Of a DNA stretch of 64,000 bases, positions 1-11,134 are shown one piece after another; the first letter of the stretch is position 1, and every line of letters begins with the position of its first letter. The translations under genes were made by a program, and so were the position numbers. The notes beneath the pieces were generated by a model. It was not told where the DNA came from. It searched no databases and was given only the letters and a program-made list of their open reading frames with translations. Origin of the DNA: Dacryopinax spathularia (lineage: Eukaryota > Basidiomycota > Dacrymycetes > Dacrymycetales > Dacrymycetaceae). The stretch is from positions 248,001-312,000 of the forward strand of contig JBBPFI010000012.1 in the NCBI GenBank assembly GCA_037974965.1, in the 5' to 3' direction.

Positions 1-2242
1 GGAGTGTGGACGGCTGCATCCTGAAGGGCTGCAGGGACCCGGTCATCCTCCTGGGATGGCGCATCTCCAGCCAAGCGGTTGGCTGGAGCAGAAGGCTCCT
101 TGTTGAGCCCATCACTCTCTTCCTCGGACTCCTGCTCTTCGTCCTCGCTAGATTCCCCTTCCTCAGACTCCGGGTCTTCACCCACAGCGGGCCCCTGTTC
201 CCCATCGAGCCGGCCTCCTTCCCCGCCCAGATCCTGCGACGAGAGACGAGGTCGCTTGTGGCTCCTTGAAGAAGCGTCCGAATTATCTGGCTTGGGGCGC
301 TTAGGGGGTTTCGGGCGCTTAGGAGGCCTTGCGAAGGAGGGGGTTTCGGGAGCAGGTGGCAAACCGGCGTTTTTCTCGGCTAGGGCTTTGAGGCGCTCCG
401 ACCGCTTGACAGTTTGGGTATCATGTGAGGGTTCGTCGTCCAAGACCGCTGGGGTATGCCCATCCTCGCCTGGCGAATGGAACAAATGTAAGGAGGAGTC
501 GGAGGATGCGCCGTTTGGTATGGAACGGGACAGCCTGTCCTCCGATGGAGAGTCGGCAATTGAGGAGGGATTTGGGGAGCTTTGTTGGTCAGCCCCAGGA
601 GGAGGAGAAGGAATATCGTGTTCCTGAACCGACCCATCTTCCCCAGTGACATGGGCGGCCAAACCACCAGCAATCGAGGAGGGATTTGGGGAGCTTGGTT
701 GGTCAGCCCCAGGGGGAGGAAAAGATATGTCATGTTCCTGAACCGACCCATTTTCCCTAGTGACATGGGCGGCCACACCGTCGGCTGGTACCGGGGGGTC
801 GTTGCTTCTGAGAGCAGGATCGATGTTGATGTCGTTGTCGATGTCCATATCCATCGGACTCTGGTCGCCTGGCCCTTCTTGCCCGCTTTCCTGCCTCTCC
901 TCATCCGGACAATCGTTGGGCGGATTATCCTCTGTGGCCGGGGCCGGCTCATAGTATGGGGAGATGGCCCCAGCTGGTTCCAGATACAGACGAGGCACGG
1001 TGCCCAGAGCTTGCGACATCGGGTAGTAGATCTCGCCCCTGGGGGTCAGCAGCATCTCCAACTCTACGACATCGGCCAAGGCATCTCTGACGAATTTACG
1101 ACGGGCGAGGCGAGCGAGTCCTTTCTTGCAAGGAAACTTTTGGAAGGGCAGCACCGCGATCACCTTCCACAGGATCTGTTCCAGTCGGCGGAAGGCATAC
1201 GTGGTCGGATCTGCACGATGGCATGGAACGATGTCACCGTAGACAACATGCCTCTAAGTGGCCGTAAGTTATAGGTGGAAAATAAAGACGGGACCGTACC
1301 TGGGCGGGGACATGTATCCCAATGTCATGGTAATAGAGCTTGACCTCGGCCAAGATGGTTGCAATACTGAAGAAGGCGGCGAGGACGTTGGGCGTCAAGA
1401 GCTTGGAGTTAGACAACTTGGTTGTCCCTTTGGACCTCTGCAGCATGGCAGTTTTGAAGTCCTCCGGCAGGATAGGCGCTCCATGAGTATCAAGCGCCAG
1501 ATTCTAAAGGGACATTAGCTGAAGCAAAGCAGAGCCGTGGGCGACATACCGAATAGAGTCCGATTGTAGAAGCCAACATTTGCAAATTGGCCATGAAGTA
1601 GCCCACGTCCCCTTCTTCTCCTTCGCGCAATGCCGCTGTCATGAGGGCTACCGGGCCCTCTTCCTCCCCTTCGTTCTCTCCGTCTTCTTCGACGTCTTGA
1701 TTCAATCGAGCATAGATGTCTAGTAGACGGTCTAGTGCTGTGTTCGTGACTTCCACGAGGGTCTTGGTGCGGGAGGTCGTGGCCGAATGTCGGCCAGGGT
1801 GGTAGAAGTACATGTCCTCTAGGTTGAGGTACCTTGGAAATGACACGGGAGCGGGCTGTACAGAGGGTGGGTCGACTTCTGCTGTCAGGGAAGGCTGAAC
1901 TAGGGTTTGGTCAGGCCGGGGCTCCAGTTCGAAGCAGTGTTTGAGGCGATCGCAGGTGAGGATGATCATCTGCACATATCGCCATCCGTCATGGAGGCGT
2001 TGTCCGCCAAGGACCGAGCAGGCATCAATACCCAGTGAGTTCTGTAGTAGATCAGGATTCTGGACCACACTACAAATCCATCGCAAGACTTCGCGCTCGG
2101 CATGGTCGATGCCTTGCTCCAAAGGTTCTGGCAAAGTGTCCAACTGGATGCTTGCGGTCCATCGAAGGGCGAGGGGCTGGAGAAACTTTTGCCAGAGTCC
2201 AGGATGGAGCTGGTAGACTGCTTCTGAAAGAGCAGTGAGCAT
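1..2242 (-). CDS. Unknown acidic, NLS-rich protein of the integrase/HECT element (3' end off window)
   Basis: I do not recognise this protein. Reading minus, an ATG at 2242-2240 opens an exon of 231 codons to about 1550. A 46-nt intron follows (starts GTATGTCG, ends TTTAG), then a 68-codon exon (1503-1300), another 46-nt intron, and a third exon from 1253 that is still open at base 1, so the protein has at least about 716 residues. The first two exons look globular and partly helical. The last is disordered and acidic, with a tandem duplicated 38-residue block and a Lys/Arg/Pro-rich stretch (PKRPKPPKRPKP) that looks like a nuclear localisation signal, followed by Glu/Ser runs. It lies just upstream on the same strand as the integrase gene, with only the palindrome repeats between them. 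I infer that it is an accessory protein of the same mobile element. The intron junctions keep one frame throughout. Confidence 0.65.
562..789. repeat. Two tandem copies of a 114-bp unit inside the unknown gene
   Basis: The sequence starting GAGGAGGGATTTGGGGAGCT at about 562 recurs at about 676, with only scattered differences over the whole unit. 114 is divisible by three, so the frame is kept and the protein carries a duplicated 38-residue block containing AAHVT, GSVQEHDI and PPGADQ. Recent slippage or unequal crossing-over is the simple explanation. Confidence 0.85.
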
Positions 2243-2339
2243 CCCCACAGTAGCAGCAAGTTAAGCAAGCCAACTACTAGTCTGCCTTCGCCGCAGAGAA
2301 GAAGTGGTATGTAGAAGAGGAGTGAATAGAAGGCCAAAG

Positions 2340-2552
2340 GCTCCGGGCCAAACTCGAGTTTGGAACGGAACCTTTTGCTCCCATCAGATAGGGTCCGCTC
2401 CAAACTCGAGTTTGACCCGGAACCTTTTGCGGGCCACAAATAAGGGTCTGGGCCAAACTCGAGTTTGGAGCGGAACCTTTTGTCCCATCAGATAGGGTCC
2501 GCATCAGATAGGGTCCGCTCCAAACTCGAGTTTGGCCCGGAACCTTTTGCTC
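2340..2552. repeat. Four copies of a palindrome-bearing repeat (CCAAACTCGAGTTTGG)
   Basis: A 16-bp palindrome, CCAAACTCGAGTTTGG, lies at 2348-2363, 2400-2415 (last base changed), 2453-2468 and 2520-2535. Each is followed by a conserved tail CGGAACCTTTTG and most by CATCAGATAGGGTCCG. The spacings are 52, 53 and 67 bp; the last is longer because CATCAGATAGGGTCCG is itself duplicated. The array fills the 361-bp gap between the integrase stop and the start of the unknown gene. It could be a binding-site array for the element's transposase, a promoter array for the unknown gene, or a minisatellite. Confidence 0.85.
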
Positions 2553-2603
2553 CCTGAGGCGCCTCGGAAATCCCATCCCATGCATTCGCATTACTATTCT
2601 AAA

Positions 2604-4425
2604 TTATTGACTAACAATATGCTCGTAAGTTGTAAGGGCCCGCTCCCAAAGCTCTGCCATGCTTTCCACGTCCAGTGTTTCTCCAATGGCGGGCAATGAT
2701 TGATCCAGCAACAAACATTCCTCTTCGCTCAAGGGGGAGCCGGGGTCATCAACAGCGGCTTCAGCAAGGTTCCAGGGCTGACCTCCGCCCACTCGGTGAC
2801 TTTGTAGCATCCTGTTTTCCATATCCTGCCAGTCTACTCCATACATGTGGCCGCCTCCTCGTTCAGGAGGTAAATCATAGACGGGGTCATACCTGTCGAC
2901 CTCCAGCTCGGGTTCCTCGTCAGACTGTTCCGGCTCCTGATTGAGGCCGGGAAAGTCCAATCCTCGGCCGCCTTTCTCCAGGTGTCCAAAGTACCACAAA
3001 GCTGCCGGAGAGCTAAGCCCACCTTCCGGCAGGCGTAAACTGTGCTCATTCCACACGTTCCGCCATACTTCGACGTCTGTACGGAGGCGGTCAAGGAAAA
3101 CATGGTGAAGGAGCCAAAGATGGGTTTCATCCGAAGCGTCAAGATGGTGATAGATCTCCAGCCGGGCAAAGAAGTCTTTCCAGCGAGCGCCAACTCCACG
3201 AGTAACGTCCACCCAAAGCCGTTCAATGCGAATGTTGTGCACAGATCTAAAAGTAAACCAAATTCAGCGCGCTGCCTCGAAGTTCCTGTGAGGAATGGGT
3301 CGAGCGAAGAGACTTGTTTACCTGCCCCAAAGGAAAGAACCCCGATCCAAACCCTGGTTTTCTTCCATCCAACTGGCGATATCCAGATTCTCACGTCCAT
3401 GATCCCCCCGTACTCTAGATGGTGTACCGTACTGGGCGACAGACTGTTCAAACAGACGGAAGAATGTATCCTTTCGATTGTTTGTGTGAGCGCCTAGGCC
3501 GACGCACAGACGAGAGTAGCCGTCAATTATGCCGTGAAAGACAATGCCGTATCTTCGAAGTCCTGAAGGAGCTCAAGACTAAGAGCAAGGAAGTGGGCCA
3601 TGCTCACCTAATTGGGCATCAATGTGCCAAAGCGCATTAGGACCAACTACAGAGTAGACCCGTCTCTTCAGTAGCCGACGCTCTCCAAACTTTCGGTATG
3701 GGGACACCCGCTGCAGGGATGCCCTCACCTGCCTCTGTGTGGCAGCTAACCCTTGGACTCGAAGGAATGATTGCATCATTGGACGACCAAAATCGAACAG
3801 ATGTGTGGCAGCCCGGACCTGATCGTCCACATCTTCATCGGTGGGGCGGTTGGCCTGATCCTGGTAGCTCTCCAATGTGGGCACCATGGTCCAGCCCTGG
3901 GCAGTCTCTTGTCTATGAAAGACAGGCTTGCATGGCTCCTTGAGACCCAGATCCAGCAGCCTGCGGCGAATCGTACGGCGATCGACTCCGAGTACACGCG
4001 CAATGGCGGTAGGTGTGGCCAACGAGAGGGCGGCCTGCAGCCATGAGGCGTTGAAGAGCAATCGAGGACGACCCCCTGTCCCCTGCCAGACAGCAGGGAT
4101 AATAGTAGACGTTATCGAGTTATCCTCCTCCTTCTGGGCCCCTTGAACAGCTTCAAGAGCTTGCCTCACCGAACTCAAGGCAGCCTCCACGTCTTCCAAG
4201 GGCAGGAGCGCCCTTATCTGTGCAACATCAGCACTGGTCCACTGAGGACAGGTAGACTGAGCTTACTTCTTGAGTGTCATGCAAAAACTGTTGCCCTTGC
4301 TCCTCCACACGAGTTAACATGGAGTAATCTCCCTTGTTTTGGTGCGCCGACCGGTTCAAGCGGTTCAGGATGGTATGCCAGCGTGCATACCAGCTTTCAA
4401 TGGCTTCACCAACTGCTTCATCCAT
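2604..4425 (-). CDS. DDE integrase-type transposase with N-terminal helix-turn-helix
   Basis: Four exons (4425-4267, 4217-3608, 3562-3322, 3246-2604) join in frame to 550 residues with consensus splice borders. After an N-terminal helical exon there is a helix-turn-helix (AIARVLGVDRRTIRRRLLDL). The catalytic core shows the first acidic residue in LWHIDAQL, then GIVFHGIIDGYSRL, the second Asp in VRGDHGRENLDIA, and the Glu in NIRIERLWVDV. The segment after it (HHVFLDRL, WNEHSLRL) is typical of the basidiomycete and animal integrase-core family. From memory this resembles Pfam rva_4 and possibly the Repbase IS3EU group; I have not checked this. It should cut and join DNA during transposition. 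The intact frame and conserved D, D and E suggest recent activity. It is not linked to any reverse transcriptase or capsid gene. Confidence 0.85.
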
Positions 4426-4866
4426 GTGGACTGGGCCAGAAAAAGGGAGGGAAGGACCAAAAGATCAAGAACAGGAGAAGCAGCAGGGCAAGGAGCTACA
4501 ATGGGAGATTTGAGGTGGTCCGTAGTGAATAGCCAGTAGGAACCCTGTTCTCCGCCTTCTTGGGCGTTGGTAACGCGGGGGTGGCCGAGTCTGGAGTCTG
4601 TCTTCGGAGTTATCCTATCCGCTGGCCCCGCAGGCCCGGGGGCGGGATCATGGGAAGCCACTTGCTCATCGCTATAGAGTCAAAGTCTGGCAAGCCTGCT
4701 TTGATCAGTGTAAACCTGCTTAGTTATAGTAGCGTGTATATCGCGGTCGGCCTCTCAGACAGCTTGATTTAGGCGACGTTAGCCCCTTCCATATGGTAAT
4801 GAACGATGTTGCCAATTCTGTCATGATGGAGATGTATCAAGAGAGGAATTCTACCTGTCCTTAAAA
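4426..4866. other. Spacer between integrase start and HECT-like stop
   Basis: This 441-bp spacer should hold the integrase promoter. It contains a GC-rich patch (4570-4650) with an A-box-like TGGCCGAGTCTGG, but I find no matching B box or acceptor stem. I see no further gene. Confidence 0.5.
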
Positions 4867-7800
4867 CTATACAGTAGTGTGATCTCTTCTCCCCGCAATC
4901 TCCATGAACAGAGCAGTGTCAAATGGCAGCCCAACCCCGTAATCACCTGGTTGCAAAAGGTCGTCATGGGACGGAAGTACCGGTATAATGACTTGCGGGT
5001 AGCATGTGGTCCACTTGATGCCTGCTGCGGATCTATCCAATCTGATCTGAGACCATGGTCAGCAAGAAAGCAGGGGGGAAAAGGGCTCTCACTCACAGAT
5101 ATCCAAGCCCCCGAGGTGCCTCGAGGCGGCAGCCTCGCCTCCCCGGCTGCCATGACCAAGAACCGCCGAACTCGGAAAAGGGGGTCCTCAGCATGTCGGG
5201 GCAGAAGACCATCTGCCCAAGAGAACCTTCCTCCAATGATTGCTTCGTCCAGACGAGGAGGCAGGCCAGAGCCTTGCAAAAAGTTCTCGATCATGTCTTT
5301 GATACGTTTCTGCAACATCTCAGAGGCTTCAGAGTCGAAGACCCATTTCAACCTGGGTAAGATCTGAGCAGGTGTATCCAGCCGCTCCTCTCCCCATGCA
5401 TCCTTCAGGAAACCTCGAAGACCTTGCTTGTATTGCATTCTGATAATCTACTCCTTGAAATCAGTGGATGCCCAGATATAGTAGGCCATTCTCACCTGGA
5501 TCATTGTGCTACCGTCAGGGAAGGAAAAGTCGAAGCCCTTGCGGAAATATCGAAGTTCTTCCGGTTCCGGCATGTCGAATGGGGCTGGTAGGCTTGCTTG
5601 AGCGATCAGATAAGTATGCCAACGTTGGTGCATGTCTTTATCCAGAGGAAAGTGAAAATGAGCTGGCTGAAAGATTCTTTAGAGGACGCAAACCAAACAA
5701 AGGAGATTGGCTTACAAGCAGTCCCAGCCGTTGATAGGCATATAGTGCTAGCTTGTACTGCGGATGATTCTTCTCCTACAACAGGATGAGCATGTATTGG
5801 CCCAGTCAGAAGAGTAAAGTGACATACCATCGACTGTTGTGGGTCCATTAGTTTACCCTCGGTTCCAATTGACTCCCAGATGAGCAATGCATCATAAATT
5901 TCTGGCTCGAATTGACGCATGGTTCGCATAGAAGGCTTGAATTCCTTCAAGGCCACTCTCTCGATGAGCAGCGGACTGATCTGGTAGGGTCCATGTCCCG
6001 CCAGACAGATGTATGCGAGGGTGATGGCTCCTAATACAGCAAAATTGAGCTTCTCCTCCTCTGACAAGACCGGCAAAGGGATGCTGCTGTTGTAGTTCCT
6101 TGTCTTGAGAGTCATATACCCTGCAGCTCCAGTGGGGATTAACCAGGCTTGTTCAATGAAGGTTTGAAGAAGACAGGATAGCACATCTCGGGTTGTGCCT
6201 TGACCTCGGCTGGCGGGGCCCCTGTTAATAGTAAGTAAGAGCAATTTACAGAAAGTTCATAATGGCTTACACAGTTATCCAGTGCCGAACTGCCAGGAAA
6301 TGTTTGAGATCAGATACAGGGAGACTACCCTGCTCTGCTATCACAGGACGGAGAGCAGATCGGATCCAGGTCTCAAGATTTTGTGCTGCTTCCAGTGTGG
6401 TGCTGCCACGGATGTCCGGAGTATCTGGCGCCATTTGATCCAGGTGCGATTTCTCCCGCAAGATTGAGATCAAGCCATTGATGGAGCAGATCTCGGAAGG
6501 GGTACCGGAAACAATATGACGAGTCATGTTGGAGGGCTGCCACCTCACCAAGTCCTGCCTAGGGAAGGGCTGGGAGTTAAGAGCGCCCAAGTGCCTACCC
6601 GTGGAGGGCCAAGAAGAAGGTGTCATGCCAAGTGGACGAAATATGGTATCAGTTTCTCCAAGTGCTGAAGCAGGCCTCCCTATTTCTGACCCATGAGGAA
6701 TAGCGCCATGAGTTGGTGGGTTGGGCAGCTGAGCATGACCTGGAACAGTGTTGTGACCAGGTGGAGCACCATGAAGACGACCATGGTGCTCCTCTTGTGA
6801 GCCATTAGGAAGAGAGTGGTGAGCCCGGTTAGGCACAAGGACTGCGGCGCTCTGGGGGGACGAAGGGTGGGAGGTTTCCCGATCCTGTAAAAGAGAATGA
6901 GCCCAAGTACCTTGGCAATGATCTAGCTCACGCACCTCCTCAGACTCCTCGGATAGGCGATCCAACTCTATGCTTCCTAGGGTATCGTTGCGCATCTCTG
7001 CTAGCAACCGGAATCCTGCGGCCACTGGCTGCCCCTGCACCATTCGCTGGAGGTTACCATTTCGAGGTACTAGTTCTAAGTTTAGAAGAAAACAGGAAGA
7101 CTTGGTGTTGAAGAGCATACATATGTGCAAGTCAGGCACATCACGATCATCCCTGCCCCCGCAGTCCTTCCACAAATCAAAAGCCTTCTTGTAAGGCTGA
7201 TTTTCAATCGGGATAAGCATCACGTGCTTTCCTCCACCCTGGCCCTTGGCAGGGAGCCAGGAAAGAGATGGATATGTGGACCGTGAATGGCAGTGGGCGG
7301 GATATGGGGGGGGGAAATATAGATGCGCCATGAGAGGTTGTAGTTGGGTATCCAGCTCCATGAGACTGGCTTGGCGAGGGAGTGTGATAGTGAATGTGAG
7401 GCCATACTCTCTGCACCTACTCTGCGTCAGGATGTGCATCATGGATTAGGGGGAGGGTCGACATACCTTGATATGAAGAGGTCCCGAGCAATCCTATAAA
7501 CACGATTCTGTTGACCTGCCTGGGAAGTCGATTACGGCCAAACTGGCAAGAAGCAGCCAGTAGAGCGCTCACCTCACCAGAGCCATTGGAAGCAGGTGGG
7601 AACAGTCGTATTATGATGTTTAGAGTGATATCGGGTGGCTGAAGTCTTCCACGGCCACGAGCTGGCCTAATGGATGGAAGTTGGGCTCCTCTGGAGAAAT
7701 GACGTGCGGCACTAGCTGCCCGATTGTTATTTGCTGCCAGCATTCCAGCAGGAGAGAGTGATTGTCGGCCAGAAAAAGGAATGATTGGACCTAGTCCACC

Positions 7801-8187
7801 TCTGGGAGACCGAGAAACAGGAGATGAAGCCTCCAATAGGGACCGTCTTAGTCCATCTCCTTGACGAAGAGGCGTCCGAGGAGGTCCGCCAACCCCTGAG
7901 TGGATACCAGACATCTGTAGTCCAGGTCTCTGTCCTGGACCAACCTCCGTTAGAGAGCTTCTCAAGATGTTGATAACATGATGCTTACCACGAGCAGGAG
8001 CCTCCTCATGATCCCGAAACCTATGAAGACATCGACAAAGTTCCTCCTCGCGCGGCAACCCATATGCAGTGAGCTGTGGGGAGACTTCATGGGGTGGAAA
8101 GCGGAACTTGGGGCAGGGGCAACGGTCTGTATTGATGCATGGTGTTGCATAAGCAAAGCAGTTTCCTGAGTATATAGGCTGCTCCAT
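4867..8187 (-). CDS. HECT-like E3 ubiquitin ligase with N-terminal Cys/His cluster, element-borne
   Basis: An ATG at 8187 opens an exon with a Cys/His-rich module (C-X6-C-X5-C-P-C, then LCRCLHRFRDHEEAP) that could bind zinc. A long disordered linker follows. The C-terminal exons read as a HECT-like fold: an N-lobe piece LNFAVLGAITLAYICLAGHG with PYQISPLL, then ELRYFRKGFDFSFPDGS, then a C-lobe ending in KWTTCYPQVIIPVLPSHDD, where the Cys (codon 5004-5002) sits where HECT ligases carry the thioester cysteine. The stop is at 4869-4867. I count about six or seven introns; one acceptor (near 5420) is an AAG and is less certain. If active it would pass ubiquitin to unknown targets. Its same-strand position next to the integrase suggests it belongs to the same element. 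The family assignment rests on motif reading only. Confidence 0.7.
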
Positions 8188-8890
8188 CTCCGAAGGTGTG
8201 CTGTTGTGGGGAGTAGGAGAGAGTCAAGTGTGTGTGGGAGTCTCAACACGATCATTCACATGTGCTGGGTCAGGACCATGGCTATGAGCCATTCATGGAC
8301 CCCGGAGACATCCTTCAGGGCCCTAGGGTCCTGCAGACATTTTCGAGGGACCCTCACGGAACTGGCTCCGGCTGTGGCAGTGCCGAGTCATCTGGCCAGG
8401 CTTGGGCTGCGGCCAAGAAGACTTCGGCTTGAGCTGCGGCCAAAGGCCTCGCTGCTGAAGCCGAGGTCCAATGGCCGCGGCCAGGGTAGCTGTGGCCGCA
8501 GCCTGACTACCAAACCGGCACAGAACTGACTTTTGTCCAGTGGAACCAACCATAGTTTCTACCCGCTTTTTGCACAGTGGACAACGTGGCCCTACCTCCG
8601 AGGCATTCTTCGAATAGGGCCTGCTGGCCCATATATAATGGTGTCTGTGCGAACCTGCGGCTTTTAGGCTTGGCCTCGCGCTCTGTGCGCACACTCAGCG
8701 TTGGCCCTTGTTTCCGCTTTCGACAGGAATGCTCTCGGACTCCATCTCATGACTCGAACAGGGCTTATTGAACGGCACTCGGACTGGTGATACGTGTTCT
8801 CAGTCATCTCCGGCTCGATATACCCCTGTTCTGCGGAGGCACTTACGATCCTATTCCTGCGGGTCGGAGTACTTGTGCCCGCTGGAAAGG
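8188..8890. other. Spacer with GC-rich direct and inverted repeats; possible right edge of the element
   Basis: This spacer holds the inverted pair GGACCC / GGGTCC (about 8298-8332), two near-identical 18-mers, GGCTTG(G/A)GCTGCGGCCAA, at 8399-8416 and 8426-8443, and further GGCCGCGGCC-like palindromes to about 8505. I see no gene. The element boundary and the methyltransferase promoter must both lie here, but I cannot fix a terminal repeat because the left end is outside the window. Confidence 0.4.
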
Positions 8891-8897
8891 TATATAA
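8891..8897 (+). promoter_or_regulatory. TATA box of the first methyltransferase gene
   Basis: TATATAA lies 45 bp upstream of the ATG at 8942 and overlaps an earlier in-frame ATG at 8897. The second paralogue has TATAAA at the equivalent place, so I read both as core promoters, which favours the downstream ATG in each gene. Confidence 0.5.
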
Positions 8898-8941
8898 TGG
8901 GCTCGCATGGTGTCTCTGGCGACTCTTCCCCGGGCTCCGAC

Positions 8942-11134
8942 ATGTCTCCCATTTCATCGCAAGGGGGGTGGCGCGCCCGATTGTCCTCCTTGACCGGTCG
9001 GGCCAAGACACCGGATCCAACGCCTTCACGCACCTCGAAAGCGAAACAGCAGCCGCCTCGAGAAGAAGATTACTTCACTGAGGGCTGGGGACATGGTCGA
9101 CTCACCCAAGAGAAGCGGACACGTACGCGCCAGAATGAGCCTACGCCAACCTCTTTCCAAGTGGATCGAGACCTCTCCAGAACACCCATGCCGACACCTC
9201 CGTCCACGGCGAGCAGGGGAAGACCTGTAGCGAAGACAAAGGATGACGGATACGCAACCGATGTGGCGCCCTCTGTACGCGCAAAGCGATCGGACCACAC
9301 CCGTACGATGCCGGTCCTAACTTCTGGCGCTTCTCAAACGAGCCAGCACCCAAGGTCTCCAACGCAAGTCCCCCTACCTCGAAGTCCACTTTCCCCGTCT
9401 TCGCCGGACTGGCCAAGTTCCCGCTCCGTCACCCCCCCAACTCCGCCATTCCTGCAGCACAAGCGCGGTCACTCAAACAGTCCTCCAGCTTTACCGCCTC
9501 TGCCATCGCTGCTGAGGGCAGCGGTTCCACCTTCAGAATTGGTTCGCTGGCCGTCCTCTGGAGGTGAACAATCTACCGCAGCCGTGTCACCTAACCGAAC
9601 AAGGTCAACCTCTAGGCCCGACATTCGGCCTGTGACGCCTCGGCCGTTGACACCAAAGCAACGCCGCTCCTTTTCCAAAGGTGGTCACAAGCCACCTTAC
9701 GTGTCCGATAGCGACTCGGATCTTCAAAAAGTACCCACGAAGACCAGAAAACGCACGTTTTCCTTCTTCAGGAAGCGGGCGAAGGCCAATCCGCAGCCCA
9801 CGAAAGGGCAGGCTTTACTGCAGCAACTGCTTCTACCCTACCCCCTTTCGATCGATCTGGAAACACGATCTTTGTACGTCTCAACCATTCATACTCGCTG
9901 CCCGATATAATTGTGGCGGCTTTAGGGAGAAATACATCTATCGAACGCTCTACTACTCCGCACCCCCCTACAACTACGAGAAATACTGCGGGCCCTCGTT
10001 TCACGAAGGTTTTGTGGAACGAGGCCCAAAGAAGGCTCTGGATGTAGGATCTGGCTACTGGTATTGGTTGCGCGATGCCTCGGCGTACTGGAAGGTACGT
10101 CTACTTTATCCATTCACTTATCCACCATCTTACAGAGTCACGGAGTCCACCAAATTTGTTGCGTTCGATTTCTTCGAGTTGCCTCATTGTCATATTCCGA
10201 GTGACCAGCTTAAGAGGATTAACTTCGTTCAAGGCGACCTCCTGTAAGCACTACAACGAGGAGTCGCGCCCGACTGACGGCTATTTCGCTAGTTCCCGCG
10301 ACCGACTGCCTTTCCAAGACGGGGAGTTTGACTATATACGACTGGCGAACATGCGATTGGCCATTCCTGATGCGGAGGTGAGCGCTCGAAACATACATCT
10401 TTCTCAGCTGACTCCTCCTGCTATCCAGTGGGAATATGTTCTCTGGGTAAGAGGTTTCCTGATCAAGCAAGTTCTTGCGCTGACGAAAGGGCAGCACCTG
10501 TCCAAGAAACTCTGTCCGGGGGGAATACTAGAGGTGTGACCTTCGGTGATCTGCTAGACTGTAGACTTATGCACGACAGATTGTCGACGATGGCTGGATG
10601 CCTCCACCAGCCCCTGCGGATTCACCGGTAGATCATGTCTTTTTGCGATCGTACGAACGCCTCTTTGAGAAGATGCTCATGTCGAGAGGCTTCATTTGCA
10701 AGTTGAACTTGCCGGACCAGTGGGAGATTGTGATTGAGGGCTATGTGGAAAGAACCCCTGGGCTGGAATTCGTCATGCGAGGCACGGCCCCTGTGATGCC
10801 CTTTGATCTTGATCAGGACTCGGAACTCCGATGGCATCGCACTTACATGCTGGCGGAGGATGCGATACGCTTCACCCTGGAGCCTCAGATTGCCAATCTG
10901 CATCGGTCATCTCCCGAGACACCGCCGACCCTTGAAGGAAAAATTCGAGCGTTCCGGGAAGACTTGCAGGCCATGAGTGATCGTATCGCTGAGTATGAGC
11001 CGTGCTTGCCTTCCTCCTTCATCTATACTCAACTGCGCTATTCCAGTCATCCGGAAACACGGCGATACGACGGATCCACATTCCACGTAACAATAGCTCG
11101 GAGGAAAGTCGATAGTCGATTCAAGCATCGTTAA
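8942..11134 (+). CDS. SAM-dependent methyltransferase-like protein, paralogue 1
   Basis: A long Ser/Pro-rich N-terminal region (exon to 9873) is followed by a methyltransferase core spread over short exons: ALDVGSGYWYWLRDA (motif I region), KFVAFDFFEL, a short INFVQGDLL, FDYIRLANMRLAIP, and CPGGILE then IVDDGWMPPP, ending at 11134. The motif order matches fungal UMTA/LaeA-like methyltransferases; the substrate is unknown. All but one intron match those of paralogue 2. The exception is the junction near 10094-10138: the obvious donor (after TGGAAG) and acceptor (CAG before AGTCACGG) shift the frame by one nucleotide relative to KFVAFDFF. A weak alternative pair (donor GTCTAC, acceptor after CAGAG) restores it. 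So the gene either uses an odd splice or carries a frameshift. The start may also be the in-frame ATG at 8897. Confidence 0.7.

Noticed and set aside
4570-4660. tRNA-like stretch (A-box-like TGGCCGAGTCTGG)
   Set aside because: No B box GGTTCGANNCC at the right distance and no pairing acceptor stem; probably chance in GC-rich spacer.
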